Of a stretch of DNA of 64,000 nucleotides, positions 22,984-33,667 are shown in pieces. How positions within the stretch are numbered: the stretch's first letter is position 1; every line of letters starts with the position of its first letter. Location of the stretch: the NCBI RefSeq assembly GCF_013100865.1, contig NC_048298.1:286518941-286582940 (forward strand). Direction: 5' to 3'. Source of the DNA: Trachemys scripta elegans. Lineage: Eukaryota > Chordata > Testudines > Emydidae. The position numbers were made by a program, and so were the translations under genes. The notes below the pieces were generated by a model, which saw only the letters and a list, made by a program, of their open reading frames with translations, made no database searches and had not been told where the DNA came from.

Positions 22984-23094
22984 GGGTGCTGCAGGGCTCC
23001 TGTATGTTCCTGAAATTGCCTGCGTGCGTGCGTATGTGTGAGTGAGTGTGAGAAAGGGGGTGCTGCAGGGCTTCTGTACGTTGCTGAAATTGCC
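22984..23094. repeat. 37-bp direct repeat bracketing a GT/GC-rich tract
   Basis: Copies at 22984-23020 and 23058-23094 both start GGGTGCTGCAGGGCT and end CTGAAATTGCC, with three differences. Between them lies a TGCG/TGTG/AGTG tract, and a similar GTGTGTGTGGGCGGGGG tract precedes the first copy. This is a tandem duplication of a ~74-bp unit that includes its microsatellite. Confidence 0.8.
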
Positions 23095-24435
23095 AGCTGT
23101 CAATATGGTTTTTTAAAGTAATAAAACACATCATAGATTGGGGGTATTAAAATGACACAGGAAAAGGTGTCAACATTTGTACACATTCCTCTAACATAAT
23201 TTTAGTTCCACACAGTTTTGAACTATCATCTTCTTTCTCTCCCTTATCAACACCATTACAGCTGGTTGAATAGTAAAAATTAAGAGGATGAAAATAGATC
23301 CATAAACATTTTTGAAAATAAAAGCACCAAGTAAGCTTGGTTGGCTATAATTTCTGGAGACATGTTTTATTAGTGAATATTCAGACAGCCAACGAGCATA
23401 AGTGAAAATGATCACAAGCTCTAAAATTTTAGGTGAATTTTAGCCTGAATGATTACTTGTGTGAAAAGTACCTAAAGGAGCTGCATTATCCTCTAGTCTA
23501 TGTTAATTATTCTCTTGTTTAAAACATTTAATTTACATATTCAGGGAGCAGAAACAATACTATGAGATTTAGGAGACCAACTGCACATTCCGAATGACCA
23601 ACAGCGAAGAGCTGCAGCGCATAGTTCTGAGTTGTGAGATACAATATAAATGCGACAATGATGAATCCAAACTGTTTGAAGACTAACAAATATGTTTGAA
23701 AAAAAGCAAGATCAGTTCATGAACAGTTTACTGGCCAAAACCAGGACTCAATTCACAATGAATAGTTCGACCAGTTCTGATCAACACTATGGAGGGATAC
23801 AGGAATGCACAGTTCTCTTATTGCTCACCCTGCTGAAGGGGTCATGTCGGGGGAGAGTAGAATTTCCCTCCTATTAGTATTTGATGCAGTGGTGTGTCTT
23901 TACAGTGAGAACCTACGTATCTTAGTGCTGCCGGTTGACTCTGCCAGTAATGCATAAGGTGATGCACTATGAAGCAGGCTGCTGGTGCTCTGCCAACAAA
24001 ATAATGCTGGACCTGTTCCTTCATGCATGTGGACTCACTTTCTTTACTACAGTACATTGGGTAACTCCTCTGCATGCTAGACACACCCTGTATGTTTTCC
24101 ACCCTGCTACTCTCTCTCACTCTCTACCAGTACATTTGTTGTACCCTCTCTTATACACTCCACTCAGACCTTTGCTGACCTGTGGAACACCCTAGTCTCA
24201 GCAATAGCAAAATTGACAAAATCAAAAGTAAATCAAATGAAGTGTGCTTGGAGAAAATGGCCAACATCAGGTGACGCATCATCAATAGCTTGTGGGGCGG
24301 AGGGGGAGGGTTCACATTAATCATTAAAGACCTAAGCGTGTTACAGAATTTTAATAATCTCTAATAACACTGGGCTCTTCCTAGTACTTTCTAGCTGAGA
24401 TGCTCAGACACTAATGAAGTCAGCCTCACAAAACT
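23095..24435. other. No gene recognised
   Basis: The sequence has mixed composition with no repeat termini or protein-like frames. Confidence 0.4.
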
Positions 24436-24439
24436 TCCC

Positions 24440-24605
24440 TGGTGTAAGCAACTATTATTATCCCTGTTCTACTGATGGGGAAGCTGAAGCACAGAGAGGT
24501 GACCTACATTTGCCAGTCACACAAGAAGACAATTGCAGAGCCACAAATGAGACTTTTGTTCCTGACTCCCAGCACTGTACTTTAACAAGGAGACTATCCT
24601 AGTTA
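24440..24605 (-). mobile_element. MIR-type SINE relic
   Basis: The plus strand has ATTATTATCCCTGTTCTACT, GATGGGGAAGCTGAAGCACA, GAGAGGTGACC and CAGTCACACAAG, the reverse complement of the MIR core and tRNA-like side. It is diverged and has no visible TSD. Confidence 0.75.
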
Positions 24606-24654
24606 AGGAAAGATTTATCTAAGAACCTCTGCTCCTATAGAATCAGTGCATCCC

Positions 24655-24910
24655 AATGTGCAATTCAGATATAATAATGCCTAGCTCTGACATAGTGCTT
24701 TTCATCAGTAGATCTCAAAGAACTTCATTATCTTAAATATATTTATCATCACAACGCCCCTGAAAGGTAAGGAAGTGCCATTATTCCCATTTTACAGACG
24801 TGGAACCAAAAGGCTGTCACACAACAAGCACATGATAGAGCAGGGAATTGAAGTGGGACCTCCCAACTCCTAGATTGGCACCCTGACCACTGGACCGTGC
24901 TTCTTCACAA
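24655..24910 (-). mobile_element. MIR-type SINE relic
   Basis: The plus strand has TCTCAAAGAACTTCATTATC, AGGAAGTGCCATTATTCCCA, TTTTACAGACGTGG and CACAACAAGCACATG, again the complement of a MIR. It lies just downstream of another MIR relic in the same orientation. Confidence 0.75.
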
Positions 24911-24999
24911 GAAAGCTTACTTTAGTTCCTATGTTTCCAAACTGGGGCACATATATATAGCCAACTAGTTCACAGTTTGATTGTTAGAGTAGTCTATAT

Positions 25000-25331
25000 C
25001 AGTGCTTCTCAAACTAGGGCTGCCCCTTGTTCAGGGAAAGCCCCTGGTGGGCTGGGACGGTTTGTTTACCTGCTATGTTCGCAGGTTTGGCCGATCGTGG
25101 CTCCCACTGGCCGGGGTTCACTGCTCCAGGCCAATGGGGGCTGCAGGAAGGGTGGCCAGCACGTCCCTCGGCCCGCACTGCTTCTTGCAACCCCCATTGG
25201 CCTGGAGCGGCAAACGGCAGCCAGTCGGAGCTGCCATCGGCCGAACCTGTGGACACGGCAGGTAAACAAACCGGCCTGGCCCACCAGGGACTTGCCCTGA
25301 ACAAGCGGTGGCCCTAGCTTGAGAACCACTT
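25000..25331. mobile_element. Nonautonomous hAT MITE, 332 bp
   Basis: Termini are CAGTGCTTCTCAAACTAGGG and CCCTAGCTTGAGAACCACTT. The flanks GTCTATAT (24992-24999) and GTCTTTAT (25332-25339) match at 7 of 8. Subterminal inverted repeats carry TGTTTAC at 25063-25069 and GTAAACA at 25262-25268. The GC-rich centre includes CCAATGGGGGCTGCAGGAAG. Open frames on both strands (up to 107 codons) reflect palindromic GC-rich content and do not encode transposase. Confidence 0.88.
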
Positions 25332-25673
25332 GTCTTTATCCATTTAAATAATTCCCATTTTAAAAACAAAAAACACTTTTTTAAAAATAAAAGCTTTTAC
25401 AACTCTTATACCAAAATCAGCATGAAGTGAGCTGGTTTGGCGTGATTTGACTGGAAGTTGTATGTGGTTATGCAGGACTCAGTTTGATTCTTGTGTCATT
25501 GCCCAATGGGAAGAAACATATCAACTAAAGTACCATCTTAATTTACATTTAAATACTCAGGAGTAGCAGGTCACGCACATTGGCGGGGGGGTGAGGGAGG
25601 AGAGAAATAAAGAAAGAATGAAAACTAATGACACCAGAGGGAAGTTTTTCTTGTGCTAGGCATGAATCTAAAG

Positions 25674-25875
25674 CAGTGGTGGGCAACCTGGAGCCTGCAC
25701 GTGGCCCGTCAGGGTAATCTGCTGGCAGGCCACCAGACAGTTTGTTTACATTTGCACATCAGCCGGCAGCTCCCAGTGGCCACAGTTTGCCATTCCCAGC
25801 CAATGGGAGCTGCAGGAAGCGGTGGCCAGCACGTCCCTGCATCCCGTGCTACTTCCCGCAGCTTGCCCACCACTG
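25674..25875. mobile_element. Nonautonomous hAT MITE, 202 bp, perfect TSD
   Basis: Termini are CAGTGGTGGGCAACCTGGAG and GCTTGCCCACCACTG, with ATCTAAAG exactly duplicated (25666-25673, 25876-25883). It keeps one TGTTTAC motif (25743-25749), while the matching right-hand motif found in its relatives is deleted. The same family as 57436-57732. Confidence 0.93.
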
Positions 25876-25978
25876 ATCTAAAGCAACATGTCAGTCTGAG
25901 GCTACTGAATATTTATGTCTTTATTTATAATGTTTGTATTACTATTTTCATAGTAATTGTGCTATTCCCTGAGCCTAA

Positions 25979-26254
25979 GGCTATGGTTACATTACAGCAG
26001 CTGCAATTGCAACACTGTAGTGCTTCTGGTGAAAACACTCTAAGCCGACAGAAGAGAGCTCTCCCATTGGCTTAATAACTCCTGCCTCTGCGAGAGGTGG
26101 TGGCTATGTTGGAAGGAGACGCTCTCCCCCCCGACACAGCGCTGTCCACACCACCATTTAGGTCGGCATAATTTACGTTGCTCAGCAGTGTGGATTATTC
26201 ATACCCCTGAGCGACGTAAATTATGCCAAAGTAATTTGTAGTGTAGACAAAGCC
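25979..26254. mobile_element. PIF/Harbinger-like MITE with TAA flanks
   Basis: Termini GGCTATGGTTACATTA and GTAGTGTAGACAAAGCC are imperfect inverted repeats, with TAA on both sides (25976-25978, 26255-26257), fitting the 3-bp TWA target of PIF/Harbinger. The interior includes inverted CGACGTAAATTATGCC and GGCATAATTTACGTTG. Confidence 0.7.
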
Positions 26255-26706
26255 TAATTCTTTAATGAAAATCATGATGTACCTTTTACTTGCACTTTGC
26301 AGGCTTCACTTTTCTCCCAGTGCTGAAAGGCCTGTAGATGAGTAATGTGCTGGGTGGGTTTTAGTTGTTGTCTGTTGCTTTAGTATTTATACATGTTTCA
26401 TCAGCTTCTGTTTCTCCAGTGCACAAGAGATAACTTTCCCATTCCATCTGGCCTGGCTGTGCTTGCTGTTGGCACTATCTTCTAATAGCAGTTCTGAACT
26501 CAAACCGTTTACAGCTATTCCTGATGTTACCAAGCTGTGATATTGCAGGATAAAGCTCTATCTTGACACCAACTCTATAGGATGGTCAGACTTGCAAAGT
26601 TTGAATGTGGCACTGGCTCCAAACATGCACAGTATTCAGGAGAGCTTGGGAAAGGTGATTGGGTTCAAATACAGGACCATCGGATTACACTAATATCATT
26701 GACAAG

Positions 26707-27127
26707 TAGAGCTAGGCAGGAACTGGTTTCTCCATCCCATGAAAATGTTCAGGATTATAAAAGAATTTTGTCCTGACTTGGAATGAAAAGCTGCAACCTT
26801 AAAAATTTTCACAACCGAACGCGGGGGTGGGGGGGGAAGAGATAAACAAATCAGTTTGGGTAATTCAGATGTTTCATTTCAATAATCTTGAAGCGTTTGG
26901 TTTTGATTTTGACCATTTTTATGCTAATTAGCTTAAATTTCTAAATGAAGTCATTTTGAAATGAAAAACTCCAATTTTTTTTGTTTAGAAAATGTCCCAT
27001 TTTAAAACTTCTCCGCCCCCCAAACATGTGTCAAATTGAGAAATTCCTCAAAACCATGAAAAGTTGTGGTTTTGATAAATCACCATTTCTGATGAAAAAC
27101 ATTTCAAAGAATTCCCAATCAGCTCTA
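26707..27127. mobile_element. AT-rich TAGAGCTGG-family MITE
   Basis: Starts TAGAGCTAGGCAGGAACTGG and ends CCCAATCAGCTCTA, the family inverted termini. The flanks TTGACAAG and TTGATGAT agree at five of eight positions. The interior is rich in GAAATTCC/ATTTCAAA words and includes a G-run near 26824-26837. Confidence 0.65.
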
Positions 27128-27741
27128 TTGATGATGCAATGCCAGTGAAATGGATAGAATTACAGAGTCATGCGGCTGGAATGATAGAATGGTGAATCAG
27201 TCCTCCGTGATCCCAGCTTGCAGCCTGCTCTACCACAAATATGTTTTAGTTTCAACAAAAAGTGACAGATCAGTGTCACCTACTGTCACAGGGCGGGAAA
27301 ATGGATCAAAGGTGTCCTCCTAATCTTTTTTGATCTGTGCTCACATATCTCAGTTCACGTGGCATACTTCACATGCATGGCTGGAGGGGGCTGTCCACTT
27401 AATTGTGCTTATATTGTTCAGAATACTTAGTCTCATGAGAGTCTCTAGCATGGGTTTAGTTCAAAATACATTTTACCATACCCTGTGCTTCATATATGGC
27501 TATAGGAAAATTTTGCCACATACAACATGAACATTCACATACCTGTGCACCGCTTATTTCTATTATTAGTTAAGCACTGAGAATTTGCATGGTTCTGAAC
27601 AGACACCGACAGATTGAGACAAAAGCTATTTTTCATGTGAACAGCCAAACATACACACATACAAACAGGGATATTCGTGCTTAAACAAGAGTGTTTGTTG
27701 TTAGAAATATCTGTGTCATTTCTATTTCTCAGGTTTTTAAA

Positions 27742-28026
27742 TAGACTCATTTTGTATTTGAATGACTTTTTCAGTGATACCTTTTACTGAAATGTTAGTA
27801 GAAACTGGAACTGAAATTGTTTTAGAAATGTTTTGGTTGACCCCAAACCTGGTTTTCAGTGAGAAAAATACAGTTTTCAGTTAATGAAAAATGTTGATGA
27901 TGATTTCAAATACAATTTTAGTAAAAAATTAACAGAAAGCAGAACATTTCAAATGTCAACTTTTCATGCAAAAACTCACTTTTTCAACAAAAAAGTTTTT
28001 TATGTATAACATTTTGACCAGCTCTA
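27742..28026. mobile_element. AT-rich TAGAGCTGG-family MITE
   Basis: The right end CATTTTGACCAGCTCTA is the family terminus. The interior (GAAATGTTTTGGTTGACC, AGAAAAATACAGTTTTCAG) resembles 5360-5619. The left end is diverged and placed approximately at TAGACTCAT. Confidence 0.5.
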
Positions 28027-28079
28027 TTTATTTTTTGTTATTTGTCTCAGTCTATATCTCAGACCTTTCCTTGTGGAAG

Positions 28080-28775
28080 TCTTGGTGAGAGTTTAAATGT
28101 AACAGGGCCAATTCTTGGTCACCCACACCACCACCATCTTGCCCTCTCTGTGGCTCCTAACCTGAGCATCATCAGGATTCCACTCTCTCCCTAACTCTGC
28201 ACATCCAGGTCATGCCAAAATCTTACCAATTCATCCTCCACAATTTTTCCAACCACCTGCCTTGCACCACTTAAAGTCTCACCCAGGTCCTCGTCTCCGT
28301 TCTTGACTACTGCAATCTCTTCCTCTCTGGCCTTCCCAACACCTGCCTTACCACACTCACACTCACTGAAAATGTTGTTGCCAAAATCTTCTTGGCCTGG
28401 CACTTTGACCATATCCCCTTCTCCCCTGCCACCACACACATTTGGATTCCCTCCCTCTATGAAACGCAAGCTCCTGAACCTTAGCATCAAGGCTCTTCAG
28501 AAATCTATCCCTCCCTACTTATCTGCCCTCATATGATGGCATCTCCAACCCACTTCCCTCCACTAGCAGTGCCAGCCTAGATCACTCATTTGTCTGCTTT
28601 TCCCACAAGCACCTTTGCACTTTCATCCATGTTGGTCCTTATGCATAGGATGCTATCCCCAAATAATTTGCCCTACCTTTCAAATCTCTTCTCCAGACCC
28701 ACTTCTACCAGGATGTCTACAGTAGACTGCTGACTGATAATGGCTAGGTGGGTGACCTGTTTAGAGATTCATTAA
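28080..28775 (+). mobile_element. L2-like LINE reverse-transcriptase remnant
   Basis: Conceptual reading in shifting frames gives SVLDYCNLFLSGLPNTCL around 28290-28350, and KLLNLSIKALQKSIPPYLSAL within the open frame at 28303-28536. This is the pattern of the C-terminal region of L2/Rex-type LINE reverse transcriptases (DYCNSLL, then a KLL..TFKALH..APPYL motif). The 3' part (AAATCTCTTCTCCAGACCCA, CTTCTACCAGGATG) fits the end of such an ORF. It has many frame breaks and no catalytic core. The family name is tentative. Confidence 0.6.
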
Positions 28776-30620
28776 AAACTCTAATTCTTCTACATTTTTA
28801 AAAAAAAGGTCAATGGTTAAACCTGCTATTCGCTTTCCTGCTAAGTCTATGGTGTGATTCCCCCTAAGTCTATGGTGTGGTGTTATGAAGTGGTTTATAT
28901 CATTTTCTAACACGCCGAGGTGAATCATGGTGCATCCATAGATAGCAATCTAACATGCTTTTACACAAGTCATTGGGGGCACCATTGCTTCTCCACAACC
29001 ACTGTAGATTTAATGAAGACTTTTCCCTGCTTGTTTTTAAAACACAGTTTACAACCTGTGACAAGATTATTAAATTCTACAATACTGTAACCTATTTCTG
29101 AAGGCTGGGAAGGTAGGTCTCATGTTACAATGCTAATATATATTATGTATATATTTTATTTTATATATATTATATTATATAATATATATAAAATAAAACA
29201 AGTGAAAGTGCCTACGTTTTCAGTCCCACAAATAGATGAAATGCATTAAGGTCTTAACTGGCTTGCTGAGAAGACTGTTACAAAATATGACCCATCAGTA
29301 ATACTGGGATGAAACATTTGGCTTCATTTTTATTTTGGTCGTGGAATGGGATACTCTGGATGAAATATAAACATTCTATCAGTTGTTACCCCCAAAAACA
29401 GGCTTTGGGGGTAACCCTAGGTAAATTATTCTATTACTCCCTTCATCTGTCTTTCCTAAGTTATGGGTCGCCAGGGTCGTTAAGGAAACACTTGAAGGAC
29501 ATAGATATAACCTTCTGATAAAATGAGTGACACAGGCAGCGTATTTTTTAAAAACAAGGTCTCTTATTAATGTAACTAATACTTCCTACTACAATCATCT
29601 AAACTTGTAAATCAGACACAGATCCCTTGTTGCAAGTTAAAGAGCATTCAGACCACAATGCCATACAGTTTTAATGATTCTAAATGATGTGCTCTGCCAC
29701 AGATGGCCAGTCTGTGACAGATTGCTGACAGCAGTTCTTAACTTCTACTTTAAGTTTTATATATATAAATTACAATTAACACACACCCCTCAAGAATACA
29801 CATACTAATATTATACTACATTATGTTATGTTTAGAAACTAGCAGGCGTACTCTATTAGTTGATTCTGCTGTGTTGTCTGCTGCTGCTCGGTCAGTCGAC
29901 TTGCCTCTGTGTCAGGTCTCTTCAGCAGCTGTACGCTTCTTTTGTCCTCTCAGAACTCTCTCTCAATTGTCTTAACTTTTATACTGTCCCATTGGCTATT
30001 GGGCCTCTACTGAGCATGCTCGCTTTACTGTGCATGCTCATAACGAAACATTACCTCACCCTTAGCTACCAGAAAAAGCAGCCCCAAACCAGCCCAGGCT
30101 GCAGCTGTTTGACCTCTCCCTACCCTTGTATCACACATGCTCATTGCCGAGCAGTACCTCATTCTGCACATGCTCACTGGGATTGTTTTACCACAGAGCT
30201 AGGATTACCTCATCCGACTTTATGGCCCGTGCTCCAGATCTGACCTACTTTGTGGCCATACCTCATTTTACTCACAGATCTGATTGCGTGACCTATAGTG
30301 TCCACAGTTTGGTATGTAACATGCAGCTTTCAATGGTGAAGTGACTTTTGCTTATTTGAAATGGAAGCTAGGGACACAAAATTAAGTCCAGGGAATTTCT
30401 TCGGTATCACAGTTGGTAAATAACTGCAATGTCTGAACTGATCACTGGCGCCACCAAGGTGTGGATCAGACTTTTAAGAAGATGATTTTGGTGGCCATCT
30501 CTTCAGATGTGGGCATCCTGGGTATACCCAGAAAAGTGTGTGAACACACTTTGAGCATGCAAATACTTGCATTGGCACAAGCATGTTAAACAGCTAGGGT
30601 TTGATTATCTAAAGTGCTTG
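28776..30620. other. Unassigned region with AT-rich cruciform tract
   Basis: A perfect 19-bp inverted repeat (29154-29172 and 29180-29198) sits in an almost pure A/T tract at 29134-29198. Between about 29990 and 30180, GCATGCTC or ACATGCTC occurs five times, possibly part of a diverged LTR or other repeat. Open frames at 29860-30243 have no domain features. Confidence 0.4.
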
Positions 30621-30669
30621 TCAGGCGACTGGGACAAGAGAGGTCTAACCTAGGCTAGTCAGAGAAGGT

Positions 30670-30870
30670 GTCATGCCAGGTGGTCAGAGCAGGCATTGGG
30701 AATCAAGAGTTGGAACCAGAGACTGGGGTCTGAGCCGGAATCAGCTGTCAAAAGCCAGAGCCAAAGTTCAAATCAGAGGGCAGAATTGGATATCAGAGCT
30801 GAGGATCAAGCCAGAATCAGACACAGGTCAAGCCAGAGATCAGGAACTAGAACAAGCAGGGTAGCAGGCA
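30670..30870. repeat. Degenerate purine-rich short tandem repeat
   Basis: Imperfect units of about 10-14 bp built on AGCCAGAGTCAGA/GATCAGGAACTAGA repeat across the segment. Both overlapping plus-strand open frames here are read from this low-complexity text and are not genes. Confidence 0.5.
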
Positions 30871-31114
30871 AGACTGGGTGCAAGGCAGATGTAGCACAAA
30901 CATGGTAACTAACACAGGCACAGTCACAATGATGTACATGAACATGAGCACTGAGCAGTCAGTGAGCTGCTGCGAGCGTAAGAGTTGGCCAGCTGGCCTC
31001 TCCAGCCAATCAGGTGGTGTGACCAATCAGGCAGCCTGCTGCAGGCCAGCTGTACTGATGAGACAAGTGCATGCTTGGAGTCAAGCTCTGCTGCAGGCCC
31101 CAATTACTGATAGT

Positions 31115-31607
31115 TAAGGCTAAGATTTTGTCATGCATATTTTTAGTAAAAGTCACGGACAGGTCACTGGCAATAAAGAAAAATTCACGGAAGCCCATGA
31201 CTTTTACTAAAAATATGCAGGACAACATGAGGAGCTGTGGGGTCCCCACACTGCAGGGGGCCCTGGCTTAGAGCTGCAGGGTCTCCCGCTGCCCATGCTC
31301 AGAGCTCCAAGGGCCTCGCATCATGAGCAGTAGCTGGGAGCTATGGGGGGCCCCCACCATCCATAGCGGCTTGGAGCTCTGAGAGCCCCCAGCACCTGCA
31401 GTGGCCTGGAGGTATGGGGTCCCCCTCTATCTGCGACAGCTCAGAGCTTAGGGGCCCCCCCACCACCAGATGCACCAGGGGTATCCTGTAGTTCCCAGTG
31501 GCGGGAGACCTTGCAGCTCCCAGGCACCACGAGCTGAAGTCACGGAAGTCTCTGGAAGTTATGGATTCTGTGACTTCTGAGACCTCCGTGACAAAATCAT
31601 AGCCTTA
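31115..31607. mobile_element. hAT-like MITE, 493 bp, perfect 8-bp TSD
   Basis: Termini are TAAGGCTAAGATTTTGTCA and TGACAAAATCATAGCCTTA. CTGATAGT is duplicated exactly (31107-31114, 31608-31615). A second, internal perfect 21-bp inverted repeat sits at 31135-31155 and 31198-31218, and a GC-rich centre of GGAGCTNNGGGGGCCCC-type units follows. There is no transposase. Confidence 0.92.
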
Positions 31608-31615
31608 CTGATAGT

Positions 31616-32408
31616 GCTGAGCACCACAACTCTAATTGAAATGAATAGGAAGGCTATTTATATTGGCATGATCCTGCATGATGCCTATGACTTCCTGTGC
31701 CGTGCTCAGTGCTTTCAGTTCCCATGGAAGGGAAGGATCAAGGCCTATTATCTATATAATAAGATTCCAGGATTGTCACCTGTCTGTGTGTTACTCTGAA
31801 GTCTAGAACGTCTCAAGTCAGTGTGAAGTGAAGGAAGCTACTGTAAGCATGGTTGAGAGCTCTTCTTGTTCTGAATCTCACCAGGTTGAACCATCACTGA
31901 TTTTCATGGTCTGTTACCATCCAATTTTTAAGGTCTCAGCCATTTTGACTTTACAAATTACATCCACGTGACAGCAAGGCATGCATCTGTGCCCCACCAA
32001 GGGTTCTAGGCCATTGTGATATCAGAGGTAGGTCAACCAATCACCATCTTTATTCTACAGCTAAGTTACATACAACAGTTACATTGGTTGTGTGAGGGAG
32101 GCTCCACAGGTGGCGGCTTACTTGGCCCATCTGTCAGGCCCATGTGACAGCACATGCTTTCATCTCCTATTTTTTTAATTGTATTGCAGTAGAACCCGGC
32201 AGCTCTGGTCAGGACTCCATTGCACAAAAGGCTTACAAGCAGACAGGAGCACTCAATCCCTACCCTGAAGTGCATAGGTTCAAAGGGTTAGATCCTGCAA
32301 ATGGAACCACATTGGCTTACCCCTGTGCCTGTGTGGAGCTCCAGTGGGGTCTACAGGGCCCACTGGGCAAAGAAGTGTAACCAGAAGGATCCATTTGCAA
32401 GATTTGAT
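31616..32408. other. No gene recognised
   Basis: This is spacer between the hAT MITE and the next CR1 fragment, with no repeat ends or coding motifs seen. Confidence 0.4.
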
Positions 32409-33667
32409 TGTGATCAGGAACAGTCAACATGGATTCACCAAGGGCAAGTCATGCCTGACCAACCTGAATTCCTGCTATGATGAGATAACTGGCTCTGTGC
32501 ATATGGGGAAAGCAGTGGATGTGATATATCTTGACTTTACCAAAAAGTTTTTGATACGGTCTCCCACAGTATTTTTGCCAGCAAGTTAAAAAAGTATGGA
32601 TTGGATGAATGGACTATAAGGTGGATAGGAAGCTGGCTAGATCATTGGGCTCAAGGGGTAGTGATCAACAGCTCGATATCTAGTTGGCAGCCAGTATCAA
32701 GTGGAGTGCCCCAGGGGTCAGTCCTGGGGCCGGTTTTGTTCAACATCTTTATTAATGATCTAGATGATGGAGTGGATTGCACCCTTAGCAAGTTCGCAGA
32801 CGACACTAAGGTGGGGGAAGAGGTAGATATGCTGGAGAGTAGGGATAGGGTCCAGAGTGACCTAGACAGATTGGAGGATTGGGCCAAAAGAAATCTGATG
32901 AGGTTCAACAAGGACAAGTGCAGAGTCCTGCAGTTAGGATGGAAGAATCCCATGTACTGCTACAGACTGGGGACTGACTGGCTAAGCGGCAGTTCTGCAG
33001 AAAAGGATCTGGGGATTACAGTGGATGAGAAGCTGGATATGAGTCAGCAGTGTGCCCTTGGTGCCAAGAAGGCTAATGGCATATTGGGCTGCATTAGTAG
33101 GAGCAATACCAGCAGATCGAGGGAAGTGATTATTCCACTCTGTTCGGTACTGGGAAGGCCACTGGAGTACTGCATCCAGTTTTGGTCCCCCCACTACAGA
33201 AAGGATGTGGACAAATTGGAGACAGTCCAGTGGAGGGCAACGAAAATGATCAGGGGACGGGGGCACATGACTTACAAGGAGAGGCTGAGGGAACTGTGCT
33301 TGTTTAGTCTGCAGAAGATAAGAGTGAGGGGGGAGTTGATAGCAGCCTTCAACTACCTGAAGGAGGTTCCAAAGAGGATGGAGCTAGGCTGTTCTCAGTG
33401 GTGGCAGATGACAGAACAAGGACCAATGGTCTCAAGTTTTAGTGGGGGAGGTCTAGGTTGGATATTAGGAAACACTATTTCACTAGGAGGGTAGTGAAGC
33501 ACTGGAATGGGTTACCTAAGGAGGTGGCGGAATCTCCATCCTTAGAGATTTTTAAGGCCCAGCTTGACAAAGCCCTGGCTGGGATGATTTCGTTTGTGTT
33601 GGTCCTGCTTTGAGCAGGGGATTGGACTAGATGACCTTCCAACCCTAATCTTCTATGATTCTATGAT
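32409..33667 (+). mobile_element. CR1 LINE 3' fragment, broken reverse transcriptase
   Basis: Begins at GTGATCAGGAACAGTCAACA, matching the intact copy near 43308, and ends in the CR1 tail (CTATGATTCTATGATT). Open frame 32601-33494 (297 codons) carries SGVPQGSVLGPVLFNIFIND, then FADDTKVG and PHYRKDVDKLETVQWRATKM. A frameshift near 32555 separates the LDFTKK segment from the rest, and the C-terminus shifts frame near 33370. The FADD pair survives, but the enzyme is truncated and dead. It is close to the 40-44 kb CR1 in sequence and belongs to the same or a sister subfamily. Confidence 0.9.

Noticed and set aside
25014..25369. Overlapping 83-107 codon frames on both strands
   Set aside because: They are mirror images created by the palindromic GC-rich interior of a hAT MITE.
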